From contig NZ_CP089293.1 of assembly GCF_021919345.1 (NCBI RefSeq), positions 4,252,185 through 4,316,184 of the forward strand: DNA of 64,000 nt. Reading direction: 5' to 3'. Under the pieces are notes generated by a model. It searched no databases. It was not told where the DNA came from and was given only the letters and a program-made list of their open reading frames with translations. Below, piece by piece: positions 25,506 to 34,800 of this stretch. Numbering within the stretch: position 1 is the first letter of the stretch; each line of letters opens with the position of its first letter. A program made the position numbers and the translations under genes. This DNA comes from Paenarthrobacter nicotinovorans. GTDB taxonomy: Bacteria > Actinomycetota > Actinomycetes > Actinomycetales > Micrococcaceae.

Positions 25506-26269
25506 GCAATCACAACTTCCACGGAGAGTTTGTTGAGCTGGGCAAGGTCTTCGGGGGATGGTTCCAGGTCCGTCACGATGACGTCCACGCTGTCCATCGC
25601 GGCAACCAGGGCCCTGGCGCCGGCATTCCATTTGCTTCCCGCGGCCGCGACGATCACGCGCGACGCCGACTCCAGACCGGCACGCTTCACGGCGGCGTCA
25701 TCGAGGTCGTGAGCCAGCAGGCCGTCTTTGAGGTTGAGCGCGCAAGGGGTTACGACGGCGGTGTCGAACCTAAGCGAGCGGACGTTGGCTTCCGCCATGG
25801 GTCCCCTGAAAGACTGCTCACCCGGGGTGAACCGGCCACCTGGGAGGATGAGTTCAGGAGCCCGGCCCTCCGAGGATTGCGTGAGGGCTTGGACGCCGTG
25901 CAAGGACATCGGCATGACCGTGAGCTCTCGTGTGCTGAGCCGGCGTGCGATTTCCGTGGCAGTGGATCCGCTGTCCAGCCACACGTGTTCGCGATCCCTG
26001 ATGAGTCCATCCACGGCTTTGGCTATGCGGGCTTTGGCCTCGTGGTCCTCGAGTTCGCGCTGCCCGTAGCCGGGGTTCTCTCCACGGGCCAGGAGGCTGC
26101 GGGCACCCCCGTGCACTCGCTTGAGCACACCGTTGGCTGCCAGGATCTCGAGGTCGCGGCGGATGGTCGCCCCGGAAGCTCCGGTGGTTGAGACCAGTTC
26201 GTCGACGGTTACTTCTTCTTGTCCGCGCAGCAGTTCGGCGATGAGCCTGTGGCGGTCAGTGGTTCCCAT
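25502..26269 (-). CDS. DeoR family transcriptional regulator
   Basis: A 255-residue repressor. The N-terminal HTH is RHRLIAELLRGQEEVTVDEL... with GATIRRDLEILAANGVLKRVHGG, and the C-terminal sugar-phosphate sensing domain has LDSGSTATEIARRL. Members respond to phosphorylated sugars. It is co-transcribed with the MFS gene, and probably autoregulated from the region around 26290-26325. Confidence 0.93.
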   Translation of the reverse strand: MGTTDRHRLIAELLRGQEEVTVDELVSTTGASGATIRRDLEILAANGVLKRVHGGARSLLARGENPGYGQRELEDHEAKARIAKAVDGLIRDREHVWLDSGSTATEIARRLSTRELTVMPMSLHGVQALTQSSEGRAPELILPGGRFTPGEQSFRGPMAEANVRSLRFDTAVVTPCALNLKDGLLAHDLDDAAVKRAGLESASRVIVAAAGSKWNAGARALVAAMDSVDVIVTDLEPSPEDLAQLNKLSVEVVIA

Positions 26270-26290
26270 GCCTCCACGGTAGCAGGGGTG

Positions 26291-26325
26291 TGCTCACTTA
26301 ATCATGTGATGTGATCATTTGAGCA
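26291..26325 (-). promoter_or_regulatory. Candidate operator/promoter of the DeoR-MFS operon
   Basis: An AT-rich stretch directly upstream of the DeoR start. It is bounded by inverted hexamers TGCTCA (26291-26296) and TGAGCA (26320-26325), and contains repeated TGTGAT/TGATCA-like words. DeoR proteins often bind such sites to control their own operon. Purely pattern-based. Confidence 0.4.
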
Positions 26326-26335
26326 CAAACCCTCG

Positions 26336-26431
26336 CTCACATCCCACGCCCTTCAACCCAATCCTCCCTCACATCCCACACCCTTCAACCCAACCCTCAC
26401 CCACACCCCACTGCCTTCAACCCAACCCTCG
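26336..26431. repeat. Pyrimidine-rich tandem repeat, three 32-bp units
   Basis: Three units of exactly 32 bp starting at 26336, 26368 and 26400, preceded by a partial unit at 26328. Each has the frame CTCACATCCCAC-x-CCCTTCAACCCAA-x-CCT. The period is not a multiple of three, so it is not coding. A related array with 33-bp spacing occurs at 53109-53190. Confidence 0.85.
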
Positions 26432-26499
26432 CTCAGTGACCACCCGTTGGTGATCGGGTAGCGGCCAACTAGGAAGCCAGCTCAAGCTCTCGCGCCGGG

Positions 26500-26740
26500 A
26501 CGTGAGCAAGCGTCCACCCGAAGGGCTCGTTACGTGAGCAAGCGTCCACCCGAAAGGCGCGGAACGTGAGCAAGCATCCGCCCGAAAGGCGCGGAACGTG
26601 AGCAAGCATCCACCCGAAAGGCGCGGAACGTGAACAAGCGTCCGCCCGAAAGGCCTGTTACGTGAGCAAGCGTCCGCCCGAAAGGCCTGTTACGTGAGCA
26701 AGCATCCACCCGAAAGGCGCGGAACGTGAGGAAGCGTCCG
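26500..26740. repeat. 32-bp tandem repeat array, seven and a half units
   Basis: Units begin at 26500, 26532, 26564, 26596, 26628, 26660, 26692 and 26724, an exact 32-bp period, the last one truncated. Each unit starts ACGTGAGCAAGCGTCC and continues CCCGAAAGG. Copies differ at a few positions, chiefly the end (GCGCGGA versus CCTGTTA versus CTCGTTA). The array ends just past the stop codon of the ABC-F gene. ORFs across it are spurious because the period breaks frame. Confidence 0.92.
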
Positions 26741-26743
26741 GTG

Positions 26744-28426
26744 TCAGCGGGCGCGCTCTACCCGCTTTTCGTCCCACACGGGCTCTTCGGATTCGTACAC
26801 CTTGCCGTCGGACCCGAAGATCAGGAAGCGGTCGAAGGACTTGGCGAACCAACGGTCGTGCGTGACGGCCAGGACGGTTCCCTCGAACGCGTCGATGGCA
26901 CGCTCCAGGGCTTCGCCTGAGTGGAGGTCCAGGTTGTCCGTGGGCTCATCCAGCAGGAGGAGCGTGGCACCGGACAGCTGGAGCAGCAGGATCTGGAAAC
27001 GTGCCTGCTGGCCACCGGACAAGGACTCGTATTTCTGCTCCGACTGACCCGCCAGGCCATAGGAATCCAAGGCTCCCGCTGCAGCCTCACGCGGAAGGCC
27101 CGAACGGTGTTCGTCGCCGCGGTGCAGAATTTCCAGCAACGTCCGGCCCAGCAGATCCGGACGGACATGCGTCTGGGCGAAGAACCCGGGCCGGATGCGT
27201 GCCCCCAGTTTCACCGACCCTTCGTGCGGGACTTCCGCGATGACGACGTCGGACACCGGCAGGTGCTCGCGCTCCGGGTCGGTACCGCCGGTCGCGAGAA
27301 GACGCAGGAAGTGGCTCTTGCCCGAACCGTTGGATCCCAGGACGCCCACCCGGTCCCCGAACCAGATCTCCGTGGAGAACGGCTTCATGAGCCCGGTCAG
27401 TTCCAGCTTCTCTGCAACGACGGCCCGCTTGGCGGTGCGGCCACCCTTGAGCCGCATCTTCACGTTCTGCTCGATGGGCAGGGCCTCCGGCGGCCCGGCC
27501 TCCAGGAACTTCGCAAGGCGGGTCTGCGCTGCCTGGTACCTGTTGGCCATGTCGGAGCGGAATGCCGCCTTGTTCTTGTACATGTTGACGAGTTCCTTGA
27601 GCTTGATGTGCTCCTCGTCCCAGCGTTTGCGGAGTTCCTCGAACCGGGCGTTACGGTCTGCGCGTGCTTCGACGTAGGAGCCGAAACCTCCACCGTGGAT
27701 CCAAGCGCCGGCACCGTTGATGCCCGGCTCCAGTGTCACGATACGGCCGGCGGCGTTGTTGAGAAGCTCGCGGTCGTGGCTGATGAAGAGCACGGTCTTC
27801 TTGGACTCGTTGAGCTTGCCTTCCAGCCATCGCTTCCCAGGCACGTCAAGGTAGTTGTCCGGTTCGTCCAGGAGCAGGAGCTCGTCCGGCCCGGCGAAGA
27901 GCGCTTCCAACACCAGGCGCTTTTGCTCGCCGCCCGACAGCGTGGAAGCACGGCGGAACTGGGCTTTGTCGAAGGAAATCCCCAAAGCGGCCATGCACAC
28001 TTCGTCCCAGACTGTCTCGACGTCGTATCCGCCGGCATCGCCCCAGTCCACGATCGCCTGCGCGTACTTCATCTGCGTGGGTTCGTCGTCGTGCTCCATC
28101 ATGGCCAATTCGGCTTCTTCCACCGCCTTGGCTGCTGCTGCGAGCCCGGCCTGCGCAGTGGAAACCAGGAGGTCGCGGACGGTGGATTCGTCGCGGACCT
28201 GGCCCACGAACTGCCGCATGATGCCCATGTTGCCCGAGCGGCCCACGGCACCTTCATCAGGAGTGAGGTCTCCGGCGATGATCTTGAACAGTGTGGTCTT
28301 GCCTGTTCCGTTGGGTCCGATCAGCGCCGTTTTGGTGCCGTCGGGAACCTTGAAGGTCACACCGTTGAGCAGCTGGGTGCCGTCGGAGAGGAAGTAGTCG
28401 ATGCCGGAAACGTCAATATGGGCCAC
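26744..28426 (-). CDS. ABC-F family ATPase
   Basis: A 560-residue protein with two ABC cassettes and no membrane segments. Walker A motifs are GPNGTGKTT (near residue 40) and GSNGSGKSH (near 365). Signatures are TLSGGEQKRL and SLSGGQQAR, with Walker B motifs ending LLLDEPDNYLD and LLLDEPTDNLD. The inter-domain linker (about 245-320) is charged and helical. ABC-F proteins act at the ribosome E site in translation or antibiotic protection; which role applies here is not visible. The 32-bp repeat array lies immediately downstream. Confidence 0.93.
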   Translation of the reverse strand: MAHIDVSGIDYFLSDGTQLLNGVTFKVPDGTKTALIGPNGTGKTTLFKIIAGDLTPDEGAVGRSGNMGIMRQFVGQVRDESTVRDLLVSTAQAGLAAAAKAVEEAELAMMEHDDEPTQMKYAQAIVDWGDAGGYDVETVWDEVCMAALGISFDKAQFRRASTLSGGEQKRLVLEALFAGPDELLLLDEPDNYLDVPGKRWLEGKLNESKKTVLFISHDRELLNNAAGRIVTLEPGINGAGAWIHGGGFGSYVEARADRNARFEELRKRWDEEHIKLKELVNMYKNKAAFRSDMANRYQAAQTRLAKFLEAGPPEALPIEQNVKMRLKGGRTAKRAVVAEKLELTGLMKPFSTEIWFGDRVGVLGSNGSGKSHFLRLLATGGTDPEREHLPVSDVVIAEVPHEGSVKLGARIRPGFFAQTHVRPDLLGRTLLEILHRGDEHRSGLPREAAAGALDSYGLAGQSEQKYESLSGGQQARFQILLLQLSGATLLLLDEPTDNLDLHSGEALERAIDAFEGTVLAVTHDRWFAKSFDRFLIFGSDGKVYESEEPVWDEKRVERAR

Positions 28427-28494
28427 GTTTCAATCCTCCCACGCCGGGGTATTAACGCCCGACGGCGGCAATTGGCTTAGGCGTCGACGCAGCG

Positions 28495-29751
28495 CTACGG
28501 CTTTCGCCTGGCAAAGTCCGGAGCATGCTCGGGGCGCGGTCCAAAGGCGATCATGCGGGCGGGAAGCTTGGGAAAACCGCGCAGGTGCCGGGCCATCAGG
28601 ACCAGGATCCTGGGTGGCTTGGGCTGTTTGCCGGCCATCACCCGGGCAAAGATGGCGCGATGCAGCACCCGCTGGAACGTCTGGACAATCACGGTGGGCA
28701 GCCAACGCCGCTTCTGGACGGCGGCGAGGTGGCCGTCGTCGAGTGTTCCACTGAGCAGCGGTGAGGCAATAAAGCGCGCTGCCGCCACGGCGTCCTGCAC
28801 CGCGAGGTTGATTCCCACGCCTCCGGCCGGGGACATGGCATGCGCGGCGTCGCCAATCAAGAGCAGGCCCGGCTGATGCCAGCGGGCCAAGCGGTTGAGC
28901 TTCACATCCAGCAAGTGAAGCTCGTCGACAGACCTGATGGTGTCTACGCGGTCGGCTAGATCCGGCCGCAGCCGCGCAACCCTGGCCCGGAAGGCTTCCA
29001 CGCCCTCAGCCCGGAGCTGGGGATCCAAGCCCTTCGCAGCCAGATAGGCGATCTGGTGGTAGTCCTTGCGGGTGAGGCTCAGCAGGACGTCGGAGCTGCC
29101 GAAACGCGGCGCTATGGATGCCACTGGCTCATCCTCGTCGGCCGTGCGGGGGAGCCGGAACCACCAGGTGTCGAACGGCACCGGGTATTCGTGGGGAGCC
29201 AGTCCGGCCCGCTGCCGCAGCACCGAACCCCGGCCATCGCACGCCACAGTCAGGGTGGCCATCAGTTCGCCGCTGTCCAGCGGGGAGCCGGTCAGCGGGT
29301 CCCTGGTCCGGTACGCCACACCCGTCACTGCCCCCGAAGAGTCCCGCAGCAGGTCCGTGACCTCGGTATTCATCCGCAGCGTAAAGGTGGGTTCCTGCCC
29401 GGCAGCTGCCACCAGGAAATTAAGCAGGTCCCACTGGGGAACCATCGCCACATAGTTGTAGGGCTCTTTAAGGAGTCCGAAATCGGCCAGCACCACCGAG
29501 CGACCCCCGGCAACAGGCAACCGGAAGTTCTCCAGCCGGCTCTGCGGCAGGGCCCTGAAGCCTTCTCCCAAACCCAACTCGTCCAGGAGCCGGACGGTGG
29601 ACGCATGGACCGTGTCGCCCCTGAAATCCCGGAGGAAGTCGGCGTGTTTTTCCAAGACAGTGACCTGCACACCGGCCCGGGCAAGCAGCAGCCCCAGCAT
29701 TATCCCGGCCGGACCTCCGCCGACCACCACACACTGGGTACTGCCTGTCAT
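28495..29751 (-). CDS. FAD-dependent aromatic monooxygenase-like oxidoreductase
   Basis: A 418-residue flavoprotein of the PHBH/UbiH group: the FAD dinucleotide motif VVVGGGPAGIMLGLLLARAG at residues 6-25, ARVxxx-DG region VACDGRGSVLRQRAG, and the GD motif LLIGDAAHAMSPAGGVGINLAVQDA. Such enzymes hydroxylate aromatic or polyketide substrates using NAD(P)H and oxygen. No pathway neighbours identify the substrate. It is 15 bp downstream of the penicillin-binding protein gene. Confidence 0.87.
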   Translation of the reverse strand: MTGSTQCVVVGGGPAGIMLGLLLARAGVQVTVLEKHADFLRDFRGDTVHASTVRLLDELGLGEGFRALPQSRLENFRLPVAGGRSVVLADFGLLKEPYNYVAMVPQWDLLNFLVAAAGQEPTFTLRMNTEVTDLLRDSSGAVTGVAYRTRDPLTGSPLDSGELMATLTVACDGRGSVLRQRAGLAPHEYPVPFDTWWFRLPRTADEDEPVASIAPRFGSSDVLLSLTRKDYHQIAYLAAKGLDPQLRAEGVEAFRARVARLRPDLADRVDTIRSVDELHLLDVKLNRLARWHQPGLLLIGDAAHAMSPAGGVGINLAVQDAVAAARFIASPLLSGTLDDGHLAAVQKRRWLPTVIVQTFQRVLHRAIFARVMAGKQPKPPRILVLMARHLRGFPKLPARMIAFGPRPEHAPDFARRKP

Positions 29752-29766
29752 GGGTTCTCCTCCGGA

Positions 29767-31755
29767 TCAGCCCGCCGCGGTCAGGAACGTTTTCAGCAAC
29801 GGCCCACTGGTGGTGGCACCCAGTCCGCCGTCTTCAACAAACACGGCAACCGCCAGGTCCCCGTGGGTGGCAACAATCCACGCGTGGGTCTTGGGCGGGT
29901 TGTCATTACCGAATTCGGCGGTGCCCGTCTTTGCCCCGACCGGTGCACCCGGCACTGCGGCAAGGAAACCGGCGTGGCCCGAGGTTACTACCGCCCGCAT
30001 CATGTCGGACAGGGCAGCCGATTCCTCCTTGGTGATCGGCTTGGTGGATGCCGGCGAGGCAGGCAGCGCGCTGGCCGTCGCGGAGTCCGGCGACGGCGTG
30101 GCGGAGCTGCTTTCCGTGGGAGCGGCCGTGGAGGTGGTGGCCGGCACGGCGTCGGCATTGAGCACCAGTTGCGGTGAGACGGGGGCACCGTTGGCCACCG
30201 AAGCTGCCATGACAGCGGCCGAGAGGGGCGAGAAGAGCACCTTGCCCTGGCCAATCATGGAAGCGGCGTGCTCCGTACCCTCAGCAGCACCGGGAACGGA
30301 ACCCAGGAACGCGTCAGCACCGAGTTTGGGGGCTTCAACAGCCACACCAAGAGCCTGGGCCGCGGATTCCAACTGGTCCTGGCTGACGGTGTCACGGGCG
30401 TTGATGAAGGCAGTGTTGCAGGAGTGGGCAAACGCATCCCGCAAAGCAACTGAACCCAGCGAGCTTTCGGGGTACCCCTCCGCGTTCTTGAAGGTCCGAC
30501 CGTCAACAGTCAGCGTCGGCGGGCACTCGACCTTGGAATCGGGGGTTGCGCCGTTCCGGAACATCGCCAGGGAGTCAACAATCTTGAAGGTGGATCCTGG
30601 CGCGTACTGGCCCAGCATTGCAGTGTTGTAGCCGTTGCTCCCCGGCCCGGAGGCGGCGGCGAGCACGGCGCCCGTGGAGGGTCGGAGGGCAACTATGGCC
30701 GACGCCGGGCCAACGCCCGCAAGGGTTTCCTCGGCCAGTTGCTGCAGTTTCAGGTCAAGGGTTGTCTTGAGGGTGGTGCCGGGAGCGGGGAGGGAGGAAA
30801 AGAACACCTTGGTGCCGGGCGTTTCCCCTTCAGCTTTGGCCTCGGTGCTCGCAATGACCTCAACACCGTCCTTGCCGCGGAGCAGGGTGTCGTACTTCTG
30901 CTGCAGGCCGCCGGTTCCCGTGGTGTCACCGGCACGCAAGGCGCCGTTGGACTTTTCAATTTGTTCCGCACTGGCCTGGCCAACGCTTCCGAGCAGTGCA
31001 CGTGCAAAGGTCCGCGTTGGTGCGAGGGCCATCGAATCCAGGATGCTGGCACCACCGGGAATGGCCTTGATCTTGGCCTCCGTGATATCCGTCGTGTAAG
31101 CCCTGAGAACCAGTCCTTCCACAAATGCCTGCGGGCCGGACGCAGCAACCTGCTTGGCGTATTCCTCAACGTCCAAGCCCAGCAGGGCAGCCATCGCACG
31201 CGCTGAAGCATCCGCTTGTTCCGCTGGAATCTTGGTCTTGTCGATGCCGACCCGGAAGACGGGCCGGTCCTCCACAATAGGGGCATCCCCGGCGCCCAGG
31301 ATCTGGCCGCGCTGGGCAGGAACGGTCTTGACGGAAAGAGTTTCGCCATCGGAAAGCTCCGGTGCCAGCAGGGCGGGGCTCCATTGAACCGCCCACTTGT
31401 CACCGGACTTCTTCAAGGTGGCATCGGAACTGTACTCCCACTTGGCCGAGCCGATGTTCCAGCTGTATTTAAGAGGGAAAGTGGCGGTGTCGCCGTCGAG
31501 CTTGACGTCACCGGACTGCACCGACGGCGTGGCGTCGAGTCCTTCGAAAACTGCCTTGAGCTGGTCGTTGGCCGCGGCGGCATCCTTGCCCTCAACGGCG
31601 AGCTGGCCGACGTCGAGCGCCGACAGCGAGGAGGCGAGCTGCTTGGCGGCTCCCTCAGCGCCCGAACGGCCGTCGTCGCAAGCGGTCAGCGAGCCTGCCA
31701 GCACAATCGTGGCCAGACCAAGAATCAAAGTACGTGTTTTCCCCATTTGCCACAT
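29767..31755 (-). CDS. Penicillin-binding lipoprotein, MecA-like transpeptidase
   Basis: About 662 residues from the ATG at 31755, with an MGK start three codons later also possible. A lipoprotein signal ends at LTAC (Cys about 26). An NTF2-like MecA N-terminal domain (about 40-150) is followed by a dimerisation domain and a transpeptidase domain with active-site Ser in APGSTFKIVD, SCN in AHSCNTAF, and KTG in GAKTGTAEFG. It is a class B PBP predicted to cross-link peptidoglycan outside the membrane. A Ser/Thr/Pro/Ala-rich insert near residues 530-575 is unusual. Confidence 0.9.
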   Translation of the reverse strand: MWQMGKTRTLILGLATIVLAGSLTACDDGRSGAEGAAKQLASSLSALDVGQLAVEGKDAAAANDQLKAVFEGLDATPSVQSGDVKLDGDTATFPLKYSWNIGSAKWEYSSDATLKKSGDKWAVQWSPALLAPELSDGETLSVKTVPAQRGQILGAGDAPIVEDRPVFRVGIDKTKIPAEQADASARAMAALLGLDVEEYAKQVAASGPQAFVEGLVLRAYTTDITEAKIKAIPGGASILDSMALAPTRTFARALLGSVGQASAEQIEKSNGALRAGDTTGTGGLQQKYDTLLRGKDGVEVIASTEAKAEGETPGTKVFFSSLPAPGTTLKTTLDLKLQQLAEETLAGVGPASAIVALRPSTGAVLAAASGPGSNGYNTAMLGQYAPGSTFKIVDSLAMFRNGATPDSKVECPPTLTVDGRTFKNAEGYPESSLGSVALRDAFAHSCNTAFINARDTVSQDQLESAAQALGVAVEAPKLGADAFLGSVPGAAEGTEHAASMIGQGKVLFSPLSAAVMAASVANGAPVSPQLVLNADAVPATTSTAAPTESSSATPSPDSATASALPASPASTKPITKEESAALSDMMRAVVTSGHAGFLAAVPGAPVGAKTGTAEFGNDNPPKTHAWIVATHGDLAVAVFVEDGGLGATTSGPLLKTFLTAAG

Positions 31756-31864
31756 TATGCCCGGTTCCCCCGACACTTTCTTGTCATGGCCGGCAGCCGG
31801 ACGGCCGCCGCCTGCCACCCCGGGGAGGTGCGGCAAGCGACGGCCGTCTGTTTGCAACGTCAGG

Positions 31865-34800
31865 CTAGGGAGCGCAGGTGAACTTTGCATCACCCCAGAC
31901 ACCATGTGCTCCATTGATGGAACCGGACGGGTCAACGACCAGCTCCACGTAAGCCGCCCCCGTCAGGTCAACGGACACCGATTCCGGAGCGAATCCCGGC
32001 GTATAGGTGCGCGACTGGTACTTGTTCACCCCGTCGGCGTTGACCTTGAAGATGATGTTGCCGCCGAAGCCGCTTTCAAGGCCCACTTGGGACGTAAATG
32101 AAGTGCACTTGCCACCCAGGTAATAGGTGATCCTGGAGGCAGCGTGGACGCCCAGTCCCTTGGAGAAAACGGGTTGCTGACCGGTGGCGGGATCGGTGTA
32201 GTTGATGGCCAACGGCTTGTCCGGGGACGACGCGGAGTCCTTGTTGGCCACGTTCTTGCCGATCACCCCGTAGCCGTTGAGTGCCTGGACCCACGGCGTT
32301 TCCGAGGCGTACACCGCTCCATGCGGTACGTCCGGCAACGGCTGCGAGGTGACTTTCCAGTCGAAGAACTTCACCCGGGTGTCGGTGGGCAGGGTGACGG
32401 AGGCCAGTTCCTTGGTGGGGTTGAGCCGGACCGTGTTGGAGAATGCCTGGTACTTGTATTGCGTGTACTCCGGCGACGGACCGTTGGCGTTGTTGCGGCC
32501 TTGTTCGGATACCGCGAGCAGGGCGCCGTTCAGTACTGAGGGCTGCAGCCAGTTCGGGAAGAAGATGGACTGTTTCTCCGTGGATCCGTCAGCGTACGTC
32601 AAGGTCAACGTGGGGCTGGTGCCATTGCCCACCGCAGCCGATCCGAGGACAGCCAAGTGCGTTCCCTTGCCCTTCAGGGCGATGGTCTGCGCGGACAGCG
32701 CCACCGAGTTGGGAACATCGGGTCCCACGGCCGGCCAGGTGTAGTCCACCTGGGTCGGCTTCCCGGCATCCACCGTCACGGTGCTGCCCGGCCGGACTCC
32801 GCCTGCCGGAACCGTAGCGGCAGCCAGCTGCTCGGCAGCGAAGGTGGCCCCTCCGCCGTCGAAGTTTCCGAGTGCCTTGCCGGCCACCGTGGTGACGGAG
32901 ACGGTGTTGTAGGCCGCGGCCAAGGACCCGTAGGCGACGTAGATCTGGTTGCCGCCGGTCACCGATTGGGTTGAGCCGGAAGCAGCGTACGACGCCGTTA
33001 CCCGCACAGTCTGTTGCCCCGCCTTCGCGCTGGGGCCGGGTTTGATGACGAAAGTGGCCGTGCTTGTAGCGCCGCCTTCAACCTTGGCCGCCGTCGCGCC
33101 GGAGGACGAGACAACAGTCCAACCCTCGGGAAGAACCGGGGTGAGGACCACATTGGTCTTGGCCTTGGTTCCGGTGTTCACGAATGCCGCGGTGACAGTG
33201 GTTTCCTGGTCCTGGAAGACCTGCTGGCCGGTGGTCACGCGGACTTCCGCTGCGGTGTCTTCCTGGCTCTTGCCGCCCAGCGGGCCGGCCTGCTGGAGTT
33301 GAACCGTTGCGGACTGGTTGGAAGCGATGGACCCGGTCTTTACCCAGATGGTGCCGTTGTTGGCTTCATCGAAGTACCAGCCGGTTGCCGCAGCTGCGTA
33401 AGCAGCCTGGGTGGTGTGTTGGGTGAGTTTGGTTCCACCGATTTTGACGTCTTTGGGTGCCGCGCCTGCATGGACTTTGAGCTCGTAGGGGCGGGCTGCG
33501 GCCTTGCCGGTGTATTCGCCCTGGCGTTCACCGATGGACACCTTGACGCTGCTGTTGCCGGTACCGGGAGCATCCACGGAGAAGAGCTGGCTGGAGGACT
33601 TGCCGTTCTTGAATTCGCGGGTGACCTTGTCATCCTCATAGAGCGTGAAGGTGTCCTGGCCCTTGGCATAGACATCCAGGGTGATCATGGAGTCTTCCGG
33701 GACCAAGGACGCGTTGCGGGCCACGATGCCTTGCGGGATCACCGCTCCGGCACGAACGAACACCGGCAGCTTATCCAGGGGTGCGTTGTAGCCGTTGAGG
33801 ATCTGGCCACCCTGGTAGAGCTTGCCGGTCCAGTAGTCCACCCACTGCTGGCCGGCCGGGAGGAAGATGCCGTTGCGGACGTCGGTCTGCGTAAAGACGG
33901 GTGCTACCAGGAAGTCGGAGCCCAGCAGGAACTGGTTGTTCGCTTCGGCACCGTAGGACCACTGCTGGTCAGGGAATTCGAGGGCCATGGAGCGCATCAT
34001 GGAGACGCCGGTGGTGGAGGATTCCTGCGCGAGCGAGTAGATGAAGGGCATGAGCTGCTGGCGGAGCTGCAGGTATTGGCGGTTGATGGCTGTTGCCTCG
34101 TCGCCGTAGAGCCACGGACGCTTATCCGTCGCGGCCCAGCCGGACATGGAGTACAGCGCCGGAGCGAAGGCTTTCCACTGGAGGTCGCGGACGTAGGACT
34201 CGGCGGACCCGCCAAAGATGCCGTCAACGTCGCCGGTGGTGAATGCCAGGCCAGAGTTGCCGGCGCCGGTGAGGGCCGAGACCTGCCAGCGGACGGCGTC
34301 GAGGTTTCCTGAATGGTCACCCGTCCACTGCATGCCGCAGCGCTGGGAGCCGGCCCAGCCTTCCACCATCAGCGAGGTGCCGCGGGCATTCGAGTACTGC
34401 TCGATGCCGCCGTGGGCAGCTTCGCAGCCCGTCAGGGCCTGGCGGTAGCCTTGGCCAACCCATGCGACGTCCAGCTTGCGGAGCCGGACGCCGGCCTCGC
34501 CTACTTCGTATTCCTGGTTGGTGAGGGAGCGTTGCGTCCAGAGGCCGACCTTGAGGTCGGTTTCGTCCTCGATGTTGCTCACGGTTTCCGGGAGTTGCTG
34601 GTACTCGCAGCCGTAGCCGTCGTTGACCAGCATCCAGCCGGCGGGCATGTCGTTCTCAACGAACTTCCGTGCGGTCTTGATGGCGTCGGGAGTTTTCTGC
34701 TTGGCGCCGTCGGGATCGCCGTATCCGGAGGACGAATAGCCCGGGTTTGAGCGGTTGTAGCAGTCAGCGTCGCCGTATTCCAGGGCGTACACCGGGGGCA

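Noticed and set aside
26500..26740. Possible CRISPR array
   Set aside because: Units are directly adjacent without unique spacers and there are no cas genes nearby; it is a simple tandem repeat.
26417..26852. ORFs with APFGWTLAHV repeats across the 32-bp array
   Set aside because: A 32-bp period cannot keep a reading frame across units; the peptides come from chance open frames in the repeat.
26921..28480. 519-residue plus-strand ORF opposite the ABC-F gene
   Set aside because: Complementary shadow of a protein with complete ABC motifs on the minus strand.
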